Positions 15,553 to 25,363 are shown, counted from the first letter of the stretch. The stretch: 64,000 nucleotides of DNA from Paraperlucidibaca baekdonensis (GCF_003387535.1 NZ_QUNR01000003.1:1-64000); one strand, 5' to 3'. Made by a program: numbers and translations. Notes: generated by a model not told the origin, from the sequence alone.

Positions 15553-17514
15553 ATGACCCATCGGGTGTTAGGTCGGCCACGACCACTTGCTTTAGCTGTC
15601 GCACTGTTGTCTAGCTCTTTTATTTTGCCATCTCATGCGGCTCGCTTCGATTTTGCCGAAGGCGAGGGCACGTTTGTTTTCGACACCACCTTGTCTGTTG
15701 GTACGCTGATTCGCGCCGAAGATCGTGATCCGCGCATTGTCGGCATCGTTAATGGCGGCACCTCGCGCAGTGTCAACGAAGACAGCGGCAACCTAAATTA
15801 CGAAAAAGGCGAAGTGGTTTCGACCGTCTTAAAAGCCAGCCACGACATGGATATTTCCTATGGCCGCACAGGTTTATTCGTGCGCTTTGGTTATGCTGCT
15901 GACTTGGCCGCGCAAGATAAAGAAGAGCTGCCGCTCTCGGCAAGAAAGCGCTTAGAGTTCGATTCGCAAGTATTTGACTGGTACTTACGCCACAGCTTCG
16001 ATATTGCTGGTCGTCGCCTTAATGTGCGTGTTGGTAGCCAAGTGGTGAGCTGGGGCGAGGGCGCGTTGATTCAAGGCGGCATCAACACCATTAACCCGAT
16101 CGATTTGCAGCGCTTGCGTGTGCCGGGCTCTGAGCTAAAAGAGGCGTTTATTCCGGTGCCCATGGTCTGGGCTTCGCAGCAAATCACCGATGACATCACC
16201 CTCGAAGCGTTTTATCAGCTGAAATGGGAGCACTTCGAAATCGACCCCATGGGCACCTTCTTTAGTACTACCGATGTATTCAGTAATGGTGGCGAAGAGG
16301 CGTTTACTGGGTTTGGTCGTACGCCGGATCGTAACTCGCCGGGATTTTCACCTGAGGATGCACAAGCAGGTGCTGTGCCGCGCGGGCCAGATCGTGACGC
16401 TAAAGACAGCGGTCAGTTTGGTGCGGCGCTACGCTGGCTAGTTGGCGATACTGAGCTAGGCTTTTATGGCATGAATTATCATAGCCGCCTGCCATTGGCG
16501 AGCACGGTTGCAGGCACGCCTACAAATGCAGCGCTTCCATTTTTGCGGGACGCGAATACAGCTAGTGTATTTGCCGAATATCCGGAAGATATTCAGCTGT
16601 TTGGCATTAGCTTCAATACCCCAGGCCCATTTGGTATTGCCTTGAGCGGTGAGTATTCATATCGCCCTAATTTACCCGTACAGATTAGCACTACCGAGTT
16701 AACCTTAGCGGCGCTCGGCCTGCCAAACCAAGCAGGAGCCCCCAATAATCCTGATCCGGGCACGGAAATTCGTGGCTATCGCAGTGTAGAGGCGCATCAG
16801 TTCCAAATTTTAGCGATTAAAGCCATTCCGAACATATTGGGTGCTACACAAGCTATCGCCTTGTTCGAGGCGGCCGCTTTCTATCAAGACTTGCCTGATG
16901 GCATCTTGTTTAATGGTCCGGGTGTATATTTGCCGGGAGCACAAACTGACGGTCAGGTATCTGTCGCGGGTGTCCCTACGACCTTTCAATATCCTAACCC
17001 GATTGTGGCAAATGGCTCGGTACAGCCTGAGGGTGAAGGTTATGCAACAAAAGAGTCTTATGGGATTCGTCTCATTGGTCGCCTAGAGTATGCAGATGTT
17101 TTTGCTGGTGTGAACTTACTGCCACGGATTGTTTATGCCAGCGACATTAAGGGTGTGAGTCAATTCTTTAATGAGGGTGCCCAGTCAATTTCAGTGGGGG
17201 TAAACGCGATTTACAACCAAGTCTGGAGTGCCGACTTCTCATACACCAACTTTTTTGGTGGGCGAGTCCTCAAGGGTACTGATTGCCAGTCTAGCTTGAC
17301 TGGCACAGTTGGGCCGCTGTCAACAGGTGTGCTGCAAGCTGTTGGCAATGTAGTCAATGGTGTTATTACCCCGCAAACACAAGGTGACTTAGCGTGCGGG
17401 GCGCCCGCTGGCCCAACGGCGTTGCCAAATGGTCAATCACGCAACTTCGAAAGCCATACCAACCCCAATATTGACCGTGATTTCTTTGCGGCCAGCTTGA
17501 GCTATTCATTCTAA
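15553..17514 (+). CDS. DUF1302 family outer-membrane protein, copy 2
   Basis: Paralogue of the 10737 gene, 653 residues. Signal peptide is about 1-29 (ending P-S-H-A) and the mature start is A-R-F-D-F-A-E-G-E-G-T-F-V-F-D-T. The pair-defining motif appears as V-G-S-Q-V-V-S-W-G-E-G with P-G-S-E-L-K-E-A-F, and the protein ends L-S-Y-S-F with a terminal Phe, fitting a BAM-inserted barrel. A loop near residues 580-640 contains two cysteines (D-C-Q-S and L-A-C-G) that copy 1 lacks; a disulfide there is possible. It heads a run of closely spaced genes (DUF1329, YCF48-type, MMPL transporter) and is probably the first gene of that operon. Confidence 0.85.
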   Translation: MTHRVLGRPRPLALAVALLSSSFILPSHAARFDFAEGEGTFVFDTTLSVGTLIRAEDRDPRIVGIVNGGTSRSVNEDSGNLNYEKGEVVSTVLKASHDMDISYGRTGLFVRFGYAADLAAQDKEELPLSARKRLEFDSQVFDWYLRHSFDIAGRRLNVRVGSQVVSWGEGALIQGGINTINPIDLQRLRVPGSELKEAFIPVPMVWASQQITDDITLEAFYQLKWEHFEIDPMGTFFSTTDVFSNGGEEAFTGFGRTPDRNSPGFSPEDAQAGAVPRGPDRDAKDSGQFGAALRWLVGDTELGFYGMNYHSRLPLASTVAGTPTNAALPFLRDANTASVFAEYPEDIQLFGISFNTPGPFGIALSGEYSYRPNLPVQISTTELTLAALGLPNQAGAPNNPDPGTEIRGYRSVEAHQFQILAIKAIPNILGATQAIALFEAAAFYQDLPDGILFNGPGVYLPGAQTDGQVSVAGVPTTFQYPNPIVANGSVQPEGEGYATKESYGIRLIGRLEYADVFAGVNLLPRIVYASDIKGVSQFFNEGAQSISVGVNAIYNQVWSADFSYTNFFGGRVLKGTDCQSSLTGTVGPLSTGVLQAVGNVVNGVITPQTQGDLACGAPAGPTALPNGQSRNFESHTNPNIDRDFFAASLSYSF

Positions 17515-17539
17515 AAACAACAAAAACACGGAGCGTATT

Positions 17540-18892
17540 ATGCGATTTTCACAACTTACTCTCGCCGCCGCCTTGGGCGTGCTGAGTGCCCCAGTTTGGG
17601 CAGTCAGCGCCGATGAGGCCGCTAAGCTAGGCACTGAGCTGACACCCATGGGTGCCGAAAAAGCCGGCAATGCTGAAGGTACGATTCCGGCTTGGAATGG
17701 TGGCATCAGCAAGGCGCCAGCAGGCTTTGAAGAGGGTGATCATTACCCCAATCCGTTTGCCGATGAGAAGCCAAAGTTCACCATCAGTGCCGCCAATATG
17801 GGCCAGTATGCCGCCAACCTCACGGCAGGCCAGCAGGCGCTATTGAAGAAATACCCCACGTGGAAAATGAATGTTTACCCCACGCATCGCACGGCGGCAT
17901 TCCCGAAGGCGATTTATGATGCATCGAAGGAAAATGCCACGCGCGTGAAGCTTGCCCCAGGTGGCCTAGGCTTCGATGGTACGTCGGTTGGCGTGCCATT
18001 CCCCATTCCGAAAACGGGTGTGGAGCCGATTTTGAACCACATCACTGCGTATCGTGGCGATAGTTTTGCGGTGAGCAACCAGCAAGTGGCGGTGACTTCT
18101 GGCGGTAGCTATACACCGGTGCGTTTTGAGTACGAATACGACTTCCACTACAACAACCTGCGCAAGTCGGCGGGTGATCGCGAAGAAAACAAGCTCACCA
18201 ACTTCTTGCAAACTGTGACAGCGCCGGCGCGATTGGCCGGTCAGGTGCTGTTGATTCACGAATACATCAATCAAATCAAAAACCCACGCCAAGCCTGGAG
18301 CTACAACCCCGGTCAGCGTCGCGTGCGATTAGCGCCCAATGTGGCTTACGACAATCCCGGTGTGGCAGCAGACGGTTTACGAACCAACGACGATTTCACG
18401 CTGTTTAACGGTGCCACTGATCGCTATAACTGGACTCTTGTCGGAAAGAAAGAGATCTATGTGCCGTACAACTCGTATGATTTAGGCAGTAATAAATTGA
18501 AGCTGGATGACTTGATTCAGCCGGGCCACATCAATCCTGACCACGCACGTTATGAGTTGCACCGCGTGTGGGTTGTTGAGTCCACGCTAAAAGAGGGCAC
18601 TAGCCATATTTACAGCCGCCGCACGTTCTACATTGACGAAGACTCTTGGACTATTTTGGCTGTAGATGCTTACGATGGTCGTGGTCAATTATGGCGTGTT
18701 GCCGAGCAACATGTCGTTCAAGCATTTGATATTCCCGGCATCAACCCCAGCGCCGAAGTGCACCACGATTTGCAATCGGGTCGCTACTTAGCCATGGGCT
18801 TGGTTAACGAGGAGTCCCGTGTGTATCGGCGCATCAAGCGCAATGCCTCGGACTTCTCGCCATCGGGCTTGCGAAACATGGGTACCCGTTAA
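17540..18892 (+). CDS. DUF1329 family periplasmic protein, copy 3
   Basis: Third DUF1329 paralogue, 450 residues. A signal peptide (about 1-22, ending P-V-W-A) is followed by V-S-A-D-E-A-A-K-L-G, T-P-M-G-A-E-K-A-G-N and T-I-P-A-W-N-G-G-I. The conserved C-terminal half includes T-N-D-D-F-T-L-F-N-G-A-T-D-R-Y and S-R-R-T-F-Y-I-D-E-D-S-W. It starts 25 bases after DUF1302 copy 2 with a GGAG ribosome site, repeating the gene order of the first pair. Acting together with the barrel protein as a periplasmic partner is inferred from this repeated pairing. No activity is known. Confidence 0.88.
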   Translation: MRFSQLTLAAALGVLSAPVWAVSADEAAKLGTELTPMGAEKAGNAEGTIPAWNGGISKAPAGFEEGDHYPNPFADEKPKFTISAANMGQYAANLTAGQQALLKKYPTWKMNVYPTHRTAAFPKAIYDASKENATRVKLAPGGLGFDGTSVGVPFPIPKTGVEPILNHITAYRGDSFAVSNQQVAVTSGGSYTPVRFEYEYDFHYNNLRKSAGDREENKLTNFLQTVTAPARLAGQVLLIHEYINQIKNPRQAWSYNPGQRRVRLAPNVAYDNPGVAADGLRTNDDFTLFNGATDRYNWTLVGKKEIYVPYNSYDLGSNKLKLDDLIQPGHINPDHARYELHRVWVVESTLKEGTSHIYSRRTFYIDEDSWTILAVDAYDGRGQLWRVAEQHVVQAFDIPGINPSAEVHHDLQSGRYLAMGLVNEESRVYRRIKRNASDFSPSGLRNMGTR

Positions 18893-18925
18893 CCCGAAGC
18901 GTTTATTGTTAAAGGAAGCGTGATT

Positions 18926-19873
18926 ATGTCGAAAGCCATTCCGGCGTTATTTTTGGTGTTTGTTGCGGCTACCCTGAGCTATGCCTTCTCGCATCGCTCC
19001 GGGCCACCACTACCCGCCACCGAAGTGCAACTCACCACCACCATGATGATGTCGGTCGCGGAGGTGGGCGATTTGCGGGTCGGTGTTGGTGAGCGTGGCC
19101 GTATTTTTAGACAAACCGCCAATGACACGGCGTGGCAAACGATTAAGTCACCCACCGAAACAACGCTAACCCGCGTGGTGTTTTTCAACGCCTCACGCGG
19201 GCTGGCGGTGGGCCATGACTCGATCATTCTGCTGACTGATGACGGTGGGCTGACATGGGCCGTGGTGCACGACGACCCAGACTACGAAACCCCGCTGCTC
19301 GATGCGCAGTTCATTGACGCCGATCACGCGTACGCTATTGGTGCTTATGGCCTCTTTATGGAAACCAAAGACGGCGGCAAAACCTGGGCCACGCGTACGA
19401 TTTTGCCTGAGGGCGGTGACCGTCACCTCAATGCCATGGCGAAGTTGGGCGATGGCAGCTTGGTGATTGTTGGCGAGCTTGGCACGGTTTTGCGGTCGAG
19501 TGATGCAGGCGCTACGTGGCAAAAAATTCCGTCACCTTATGACGGCACCCTGTTTGGTGTGCGTGCCGTGGGCGATACCGATGTGGTGGGCTTTGGCATG
19601 CGCGGCAAAATTGTTCGCAGTAATGACAGCGGCATGAGCTTTTCAGAAATTGCCAGCCCGGTAACCACGTCGCTGTTTGGCTCGACGTTATCGGCGACTG
19701 GCCAGTTATTACTTGTGGGTCAAAGCGGCGAAGTATTAAGTAGCCGTGATGGCGGCTTAACGTTTAGCCAATCAAAAGTCGATGGCAGTCCCATGCTGAC
19801 TTCGGTGCTTGAAACCGCCTCCGGTGCGCTTGCTTTTGGCGAGCAAGGCACTCATCCCATTCGTATTAACTGA
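18926..19873 (+). CDS. YCF48-type beta-propeller protein
   Basis: Exported or membrane-anchored protein of 315 residues. A hydrophobic N-terminus (M-S-K-A-I-P-A-L-F-L-V-F-V) is followed by repeats of the BNR/Asp-box type: D-G-G-L-T-W, D-G-G-K-T-W, D-A-G-A-T-W, D-S-G-M-S-F and D-G-G-L-T-F. This is the pattern of YCF48/Hcf136-like propellers, which in chloroplasts help assemble photosystem II; in non-photosynthetic bacteria the role is unknown. ATG at 18926 has AAGGAA eight bases upstream, better spaced than GTG at 18920. It lies between DUF1329 copy 3 and the MMPL transporter with gaps of 33 and 14 bases, so it likely works with them as a periplasmic scaffold. Confidence 0.85.
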   Translation: MSKAIPALFLVFVAATLSYAFSHRSGPPLPATEVQLTTTMMMSVAEVGDLRVGVGERGRIFRQTANDTAWQTIKSPTETTLTRVVFFNASRGLAVGHDSIILLTDDGGLTWAVVHDDPDYETPLLDAQFIDADHAYAIGAYGLFMETKDGGKTWATRTILPEGGDRHLNAMAKLGDGSLVIVGELGTVLRSSDAGATWQKIPSPYDGTLFGVRAVGDTDVVGFGMRGKIVRSNDSGMSFSEIASPVTTSLFGSTLSATGQLLLVGQSGEVLSSRDGGLTFSQSKVDGSPMLTSVLETASGALAFGEQGTHPIRIN

Positions 19874-19887
19874 TCAGGACGCTATTT

Positions 19888-22233
19888 ATGAGTATGCAAG
19901 GCTTTGTGCAGTCGCTGTCTGATCTACTGTTTGGACGGCGTAAATTTTTCCTCGGTTTGTTTGCGGTAATGACCGTATTGCTGGGTATGTCCGCCTCGCA
20001 GCTGCGTGTCGATGCCGGCTTTGCGAAGATGATTCCGCTCGAACATCCCTACATGAAAACCTTTACGGAATATCAAAAAACCTTCGGTGGTGCCAACCGC
20101 GTATTGATCGCGCTGCGCACCAAAGATGGCAAAGATATTTACAATCCTGAGTTTTTTGATTCCCTGAAAAAGGTCACTGACGAGGTGTTCTTTTTGCCCG
20201 GTATTGACCGTGCCACGGTGACCTCGCTGTTTACACCCAATGTGCGTTTTATTGAGGTGGTTGAAGAAGGTTTTGCCGGCGGTAACGTGATTCCGGCGAC
20301 TTTCCAAGGCACGCCCGAGGACTTAGAAAAGGTCCGTAGCAATGTGCTGAAGTCTGGTCATGTGGGGCGTTTGGTGTCGAACGATTTCCAAGGCGCGATG
20401 ATTACCTCATCGTTATTGGAGGTTGATCCGACCACGGGTGAGAAGCTCGACTACCAAGTGGTGGCGAAAAAGCTCGAAGATATTCGCAGCAAATACGCCA
20501 ACGACAATGTGGATATTCACATCATCGGTTTTGCTAAGGCCGTGGGCGACATCGCCCAAGGTGCCGCCGGCGTGCTGGTATTTTTCGTGGTGGCGTTTTT
20601 TATCACCGCCTTGCTGCTGCTGTGGTATTCGGGCTCCGCGAAAATTACTGGCCTAGCGCTGATTTGCGCCATTGTGCCGGTGGTGTGGCTGCTCGGTATT
20701 TTGCCGCTGATAGGCTTTGGTATCGACCCGCTGTCTATTCTCGTGCCGTTTTTGATTTTCTCTATTGGCGTCAGTCATGCGGTGCAGATGACCAACGCGT
20801 GGAAGCTCGAAGTCGTGGGCGGACATACCCCGTTGGAAGCAGCGCAAGCAGCGTTTTCTAAGCTCTTTGTGCCGGGTGCCATGGCGCTGCTGGCTAATGC
20901 CGTTGGCTTTATGGTGATTGTCTTTATTGCTATCGACATTGTGCGTGAGCTGGCGATTACGGCCAGCTTAGGTGTGGCGGTAATGATCATCACCAACAAG
21001 ATGTTGCTGACGATTTTACTGTCGTACTTGAAGCTTTCGCCGAAAGAAACCGCCAAGCTGCAAGGTCAAGGCGGCGAAGTGCGTGGCGAATGGATGTGGT
21101 CGCGCATCAAGGTTTTTGCTACACCGAAAGCCGCAACAGCGGTGCTGGTCGTCACCGCAATTTTGATGGGCGGTGCGGCGCTGAAATCGCGTGATATGAA
21201 GACCGGCGACTTAGGCAAGGGCATTCCAGAGTTGTGGGATGACTCGGTCTATAACCAAGACATTGCGGCTATTGTTGATAGCTTCTCGATTGGCGTGGAT
21301 GTGCTGTCGGTGATCGTGAAAAGTAAAGACATTGATGGCGCTTGCACTGATTTCTCGGTGATGGATTCGATCGATCGCTTCGAGAATTACATGCGCAATG
21401 TGCATGGCGTGCAAAGCACGATTTCATTGGCGGGCTTGTCGAAAGTGGTGAATGCCGGCTGGAATGAAGGCAATCCGCGCTGGCGCGTACACTCCCGCAA
21501 CCAGGCCGTGTTAGCGCAATCGGTGACGCCGATCGACACCGGTACGGGCTTGCTCAACACCGACTGCAGCGTCATGCAGGTGCTTATTTTCACCAAGGAT
21601 CACCAAGGTGAAACACTGACGCACATCATGCAAGAAGTGAAAGATTACACGGCGGCAAACCCGCATCCAAACATCGACTTCCTGTTGGCTAGCGGTAACG
21701 TCGGCATCATGGCGGCGACTAACGAAGCCGTGGATGAAGCCGAAGCCATCATGCTGATGCTGCTGTTCGCGGCGATCTCGTTGCTCTGCTATGCCGAGTT
21801 CCGCTCGGTGCCCGCGGTGCTCTGTATTGTGGTGCCCTTGGCGATTGTGGCGGTGCTGTGTAACGCGTTGATGGCTACGCTAGGCATCGGTCTGAAGGTG
21901 TCTACGCTGCCAGTGGTCGCACTTGGCGTGGGTGTTGGTGTGGACTATGGCATCTACTTGTTTGAGCGCATGAAACACGCCATGGCCGATGGCGATGACC
22001 TGCCGAGCGCCTTCCACAAGGCCTTGCAGCAACGTGGTACAGCGGCTATTTTCACCGCTATTACAATGAGTGTGTCGGTGGGTACTTGGGCATTCTCGGC
22101 GCTGAAGTTCCAAGCCGATATGGGTATCTTGCTGGCGTTCTTGTTCTTGGTGAACATGCTCGGTGCCATCTTCGTCTTGCCGGCTTTGGCAGCATTTTTG
22201 GTCAAAGATAAGCATGCTAAGAAGGCCTCATAA
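19888..22233 (+). CDS. MMPL/RND-superfamily transporter
   Basis: Inner-membrane protein of 781 residues with the two-fold RND layout. TM1 (about 18-36) is followed by a large periplasmic loop, then five TMs (about 225-390). TM7 (about 410-430), a second loop and five further TMs (about 610-770) complete it. Family segments include F-S-I-G-V-S-H-A-V-Q-M in the first half and G-V-G-V-D-Y-G-I-Y-L-F-E-R in the second, with the Asp typical of proton relay in RND proteins. MMPL members such as HpnN move hopanoids or other lipids. No periplasmic adaptor or TolC gene is near; the DUF1302/DUF1329 proteins probably fill that position. A bidirectional terminator follows. Confidence 0.9.
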   Translation: MSMQGFVQSLSDLLFGRRKFFLGLFAVMTVLLGMSASQLRVDAGFAKMIPLEHPYMKTFTEYQKTFGGANRVLIALRTKDGKDIYNPEFFDSLKKVTDEVFFLPGIDRATVTSLFTPNVRFIEVVEEGFAGGNVIPATFQGTPEDLEKVRSNVLKSGHVGRLVSNDFQGAMITSSLLEVDPTTGEKLDYQVVAKKLEDIRSKYANDNVDIHIIGFAKAVGDIAQGAAGVLVFFVVAFFITALLLLWYSGSAKITGLALICAIVPVVWLLGILPLIGFGIDPLSILVPFLIFSIGVSHAVQMTNAWKLEVVGGHTPLEAAQAAFSKLFVPGAMALLANAVGFMVIVFIAIDIVRELAITASLGVAVMIITNKMLLTILLSYLKLSPKETAKLQGQGGEVRGEWMWSRIKVFATPKAATAVLVVTAILMGGAALKSRDMKTGDLGKGIPELWDDSVYNQDIAAIVDSFSIGVDVLSVIVKSKDIDGACTDFSVMDSIDRFENYMRNVHGVQSTISLAGLSKVVNAGWNEGNPRWRVHSRNQAVLAQSVTPIDTGTGLLNTDCSVMQVLIFTKDHQGETLTHIMQEVKDYTAANPHPNIDFLLASGNVGIMAATNEAVDEAEAIMLMLLFAAISLLCYAEFRSVPAVLCIVVPLAIVAVLCNALMATLGIGLKVSTLPVVALGVGVGVDYGIYLFERMKHAMADGDDLPSAFHKALQQRGTAAIFTAITMSVSVGTWAFSALKFQADMGILLAFLFLVNMLGAIFVLPALAAFLVKDKHAKKAS

Positions 22234-22250
22234 GCCTTAACTGAGACATA

Positions 22251-22281
22251 AAAAAGCCGGTCTATATGACCGGCTTTTTTT
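22251..22281. terminator. bidirectional terminator
   Basis: A GCCGGTC/GACCGGC stem (22256-22262 with 22268-22274) with a TATAT loop is flanked by A- and T-runs. It separates the transporter gene (plus) from the acyl-CoA ligase gene (minus). Confidence 0.88.
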
Positions 22282-22296
22282 GGCTCAATAGCTAAA

Positions 22297-23925
22297 TTAG
22301 ATACTAGGCAAGGTATAGCCAGCGAGCTGTTCGCGCAGCTTCACTTTTTGCATTTTGCCGGTGGCACCGAGCGGGATGGCATCAACAAATACTACGTCAT
22401 CGGGAATTTGGAACTTACTGATTTTGCCGACAAAGAAGGCCAGTAGCTCGGCGCTAGTCAGTGGGCTATCGGGCTTTTTCACCACCGCAAGCATCGGGCG
22501 CTCATCCCACTTTGGATGCGGCATGCCGAGGCAGGCGGCCATCACCACGTCATCGTGCGCCATCGCGAGGTTTTCTACGTCGATGGAGCTGATCCATTCG
22601 CCGCCAGATTTGATGACGTCTTTGCTGCGGTCGGTGATTAGCAAATAGCCTTCAGGGTTGATGGTCGCGACATCGCCAGTGGGGAACCAGCCATCGATGA
22701 GCGGGTCGCCGCCTTCGCTTTTGAAATAGCTTTGGATGATCCACGGGCCGCGCACCAAGAGCTCGCCTTGGGCTTTGCCATCGTGCGGCAGGGCATTGCC
22801 TTCGTCGTCGATAATTTTTAAATCCACGCCATAAACTGGGCGGCCTTGCGTGCAGAGAATTTTCAGCTGCTCATCAGGCGAGAGGCTTAAATGGTGTTTG
22901 CGTAGTGAGCAAACCGTGCCCAATGGCGACATTTCGGTCATGCCCCAGGCGTGCAGCACAGTGACATCGTAGACATCGCGGAAGCGCTTGATCATCGCTG
23001 GCGGGCAAGCTGAGCCGCCCACTACGGTGCGTTTGAGCGTGCTGAAGTGGAGCTTGGCGTCACTCATGTGCGAGAGCAGCATTTGCCACACGGTGGGCAC
23101 ACCGGCGGCAAAGGTGACTTCTTCGGCTTCCAATAAATCGTGGATGGATTTGCCGTCCATTGCCGGGCCGGGGAAGACCAATTTGCAGCCTACCGCAGCG
23201 GCTGAGAAGGGAATTCCCCAAGCATTGACGTGGAACATCGGCACGACCGGCAGCACCACATCGCGCGAGGATAAATTCAGGGCGTCGGGCAGGGCACCAG
23301 CATAGGCGTGCAGCACGGTGGAGCGATGGCTGTAGAGCACGCCTTTGGGATTGCCGGTGGTGCCGCTGGTGTAGCACAGGCAGGAGGCGTCGTTTTCGTC
23401 GAGTGTTGGCCATGTGTAGGTGGCGGGGTGTTTGGCAATCCAGGCTTCATAGCTGTGCAGATTGTTTAAGCCGGTATCTGTTGGCAGCGCGTCGGCATCG
23501 CAGAGTGCAATCCATGCTTTCACGCCGGGGCAGTGTGCGGCAATGCCGTTGATGATGGGCAAGAAGGTCATGTCGAAGCAGACGACTTCATCTTCGGCAT
23601 GATTGACGATGTAGGCAACTTGCTCAGGATGCAGGCGCGGGTTGATGGTGTGCAGCACGCGGCCACTGCCGGAAACGCCGTAATATAGCTCCATGTGGCG
23701 GTAGCCATTCCAGGCGAGAGTACCTACACGGCTGCCTTGGGCGATGCTTAGTTCATCGAGACCGTTGGCGATTTGCCTGGCGCGCTGGGCGCATTCGCCG
23801 AAATTGCTGCGATGAATATCGCCTTCCACACGGCGGCTGACAATTTCCACCTCAGGATGGTAGCGCTCGGCGAAGTCGATGAGGCTGGCAATAGACAATG
23901 GCGAGTGTTGCATTTGGCCTTGCAT
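22297..23925 (-). CDS. AlkK-like fatty acyl-CoA ligase
   Basis: AMP-forming acyl-CoA synthetase of 542 residues that activates fatty acids to CoA thioesters. The adenylation signature T-S-G-T-T-G-N-P-K-G-V (A3), W-G-M-T-E-M-S-P (A5), G-D-V-A (A7) and S-G-G-E-W-I-S-S-I-D (A8) are all visible, with the catalytic Lys in G-K-M-Q-K near the C-terminus. The N-terminus resembles Pseudomonas AlkK, a medium-chain ligase of alkane pathways; chain-length preference cannot be read from sequence. A GGAG is well placed before ATG 23925. The fadL gene lies upstream on the same strand, separated by about 175 bases, so fatty acid entry and activation are neighbours. Confidence 0.92.
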   Translation of the reverse strand: MQGQMQHSPLSIASLIDFAERYHPEVEIVSRRVEGDIHRSNFGECAQRARQIANGLDELSIAQGSRVGTLAWNGYRHMELYYGVSGSGRVLHTINPRLHPEQVAYIVNHAEDEVVCFDMTFLPIINGIAAHCPGVKAWIALCDADALPTDTGLNNLHSYEAWIAKHPATYTWPTLDENDASCLCYTSGTTGNPKGVLYSHRSTVLHAYAGALPDALNLSSRDVVLPVVPMFHVNAWGIPFSAAAVGCKLVFPGPAMDGKSIHDLLEAEEVTFAAGVPTVWQMLLSHMSDAKLHFSTLKRTVVGGSACPPAMIKRFRDVYDVTVLHAWGMTEMSPLGTVCSLRKHHLSLSPDEQLKILCTQGRPVYGVDLKIIDDEGNALPHDGKAQGELLVRGPWIIQSYFKSEGGDPLIDGWFPTGDVATINPEGYLLITDRSKDVIKSGGEWISSIDVENLAMAHDDVVMAACLGMPHPKWDERPMLAVVKKPDSPLTSAELLAFFVGKISKFQIPDDVVFVDAIPLGATGKMQKVKLREQLAGYTLPSI

Positions 23926-24034
23926 AAGGGGGCTCCGGGCAGCGTGAACGCGTGCGCTTGTCGTTATTTTTCAATGGCCTTGGAGTATTGCAAGCCGTAT
24001 TGCCAATGACTAGTGGCCAAACGCTCAGAATGCA

Positions 24035-24062
24035 AAAAGCCCGACAAGAGTCGGGCTTTTTT
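24035..24062 (-). terminator. terminator after fadL
   Basis: An 11-bp perfect stem (24035-24045 with 24050-24060) with an AAGA loop. On the minus strand it follows the fadL stop and ends in a T-run, so it likely terminates fadL. Confidence 0.85.
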
Positions 24063-24100
24063 AGACCAACGTCTGTCCGAAGGCAGACGACCGCGGTTTT

Positions 24101-25363
24101 TTAGAACTGTTGCGTGAATTGCACACCGTAAACGCTAGCGCGGTTGCGATAGTCGGCGGAGTAGCCAGGAAGACCGCCACCAGCTGCTTTTCGTACTTCA
24201 GCAGTTTGCTCTTGAACATAGCTGTATGACGCATCAATGGTTTGCGTTGGTGTGAGCTTGTAGCCTGCACCTAAGCTGGCAATATAACGATCAGCACTGG
24301 GTAAGCGCACACTACGATCAGCTGGGGCAACAGGCGAGTTGTCGTATGCCAAGCCAGCACGCAGCGTTAAATTGTCATCACATGCATGAGTTAAACCAAC
24401 GGCATAGCCAACACTGTCTTTCCAGTTGAAAGTTTCTGAGCGAGGGCCAAGTGTCGTATTAGCAACAGGTAGGTCTTTTAGTCGGCTCCAGCGTGTCCAT
24501 GTAGCGCCTGCGTGAAGTGTGTTTGCATCATTTAGTTTGTGGCTAGCACTTACTTCAACACTTTCTGGCAATGTGATACTTGTTGACGCTGAGCCGCTGA
24601 GTGCGTTGCCGCCAGTTAATGTACCGCCTGAGGCTTTAATAGAGCCATCGTCAATTTTGTATTTAACTTTTGAGCGATAAACTAAACCAATCTGTGTGTC
24701 TGCAGACAGCTTGGCGTGAACACCGGCGTTGTAACCATAGCCAATATCATCGCCTTCAATTTCTACGATACCTGCACCGCCTGGTGTTGTGTCCTGGCTT
24801 AAGTAGGCATCAATCTTATTAATGGTTGGCCCGAAACCAACATTCACTTTGTCATTAATTTGATAACTAACTGCCGGCTGAATAGTCATGACTTCAACAG
24901 AGCTTTTATCGCCAAGGTGACGACCAGCAAACGTCGCCTCGTTATTGGTTTTCAAGCCATAGCTACCGTAGGCCGCAATACCCCATGCCCAACCGCCTTG
25001 ATCACCTGAGGTGAAGTAGCCTGAGGGAATAAAGGCATGCGGTACGATATTGCCATCATTTGTGCCAGCTGAGGCAGGGGCACCAAGTGGCGTGAATGTG
25101 CCCGGTAGGCCACCATTGGCATTCTTAATCTTAGTCTTAGCATCAATAAACGCAGTTCCAGCAGTAGCCTGCGCATTTTTGAGCTCACCCATGGCAGCGG
25201 GGTTGTTGAACACTACCGAGGCATCGATGGCGCTGGAGGCGCGACCGGCGTTGGCGGTGCCCATAGCGGAAATACTTTGTTCGCTGAGCGTGAAACCGCC
25301 GGCGAAAGCGCTGCTGGTGCCAGCGGCGGCCACGATGGCCAGAACTAGAGGTTTGATTTTCAT
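24101..25363 (-). CDS. fadL: FadL-family outer-membrane fatty acid transporter
   Basis: Outer-membrane protein of 420 residues. The signal peptide (about 1-21, ending S-S-A-F-A) is followed by the diagnostic mature start G-G-F-T-L-S-E-Q-S. The N-terminal hatch has S-A-M-G-T-A-N-A-G-R-A and V-V-F-N-N-P-A-A-M, the N-P-A motif of FadL/TodX barrels. The C-terminus ends V-Q-F-T-Q-Q-F with terminal Phe. It carries long-chain fatty acids or other hydrophobes by lateral diffusion. Neighbouring AlkK-like ligase supports a fatty acid substrate. Codons in the barrel are AT-richer than in nearby genes. Confidence 0.93.
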   Translation of the reverse strand: MKIKPLVLAIVAAAGTSSAFAGGFTLSEQSISAMGTANAGRASSAIDASVVFNNPAAMGELKNAQATAGTAFIDAKTKIKNANGGLPGTFTPLGAPASAGTNDGNIVPHAFIPSGYFTSGDQGGWAWGIAAYGSYGLKTNNEATFAGRHLGDKSSVEVMTIQPAVSYQINDKVNVGFGPTINKIDAYLSQDTTPGGAGIVEIEGDDIGYGYNAGVHAKLSADTQIGLVYRSKVKYKIDDGSIKASGGTLTGGNALSGSASTSITLPESVEVSASHKLNDANTLHAGATWTRWSRLKDLPVANTTLGPRSETFNWKDSVGYAVGLTHACDDNLTLRAGLAYDNSPVAPADRSVRLPSADRYIASLGAGYKLTPTQTIDASYSYVQEQTAEVRKAAGGGLPGYSADYRNRASVYGVQFTQQF

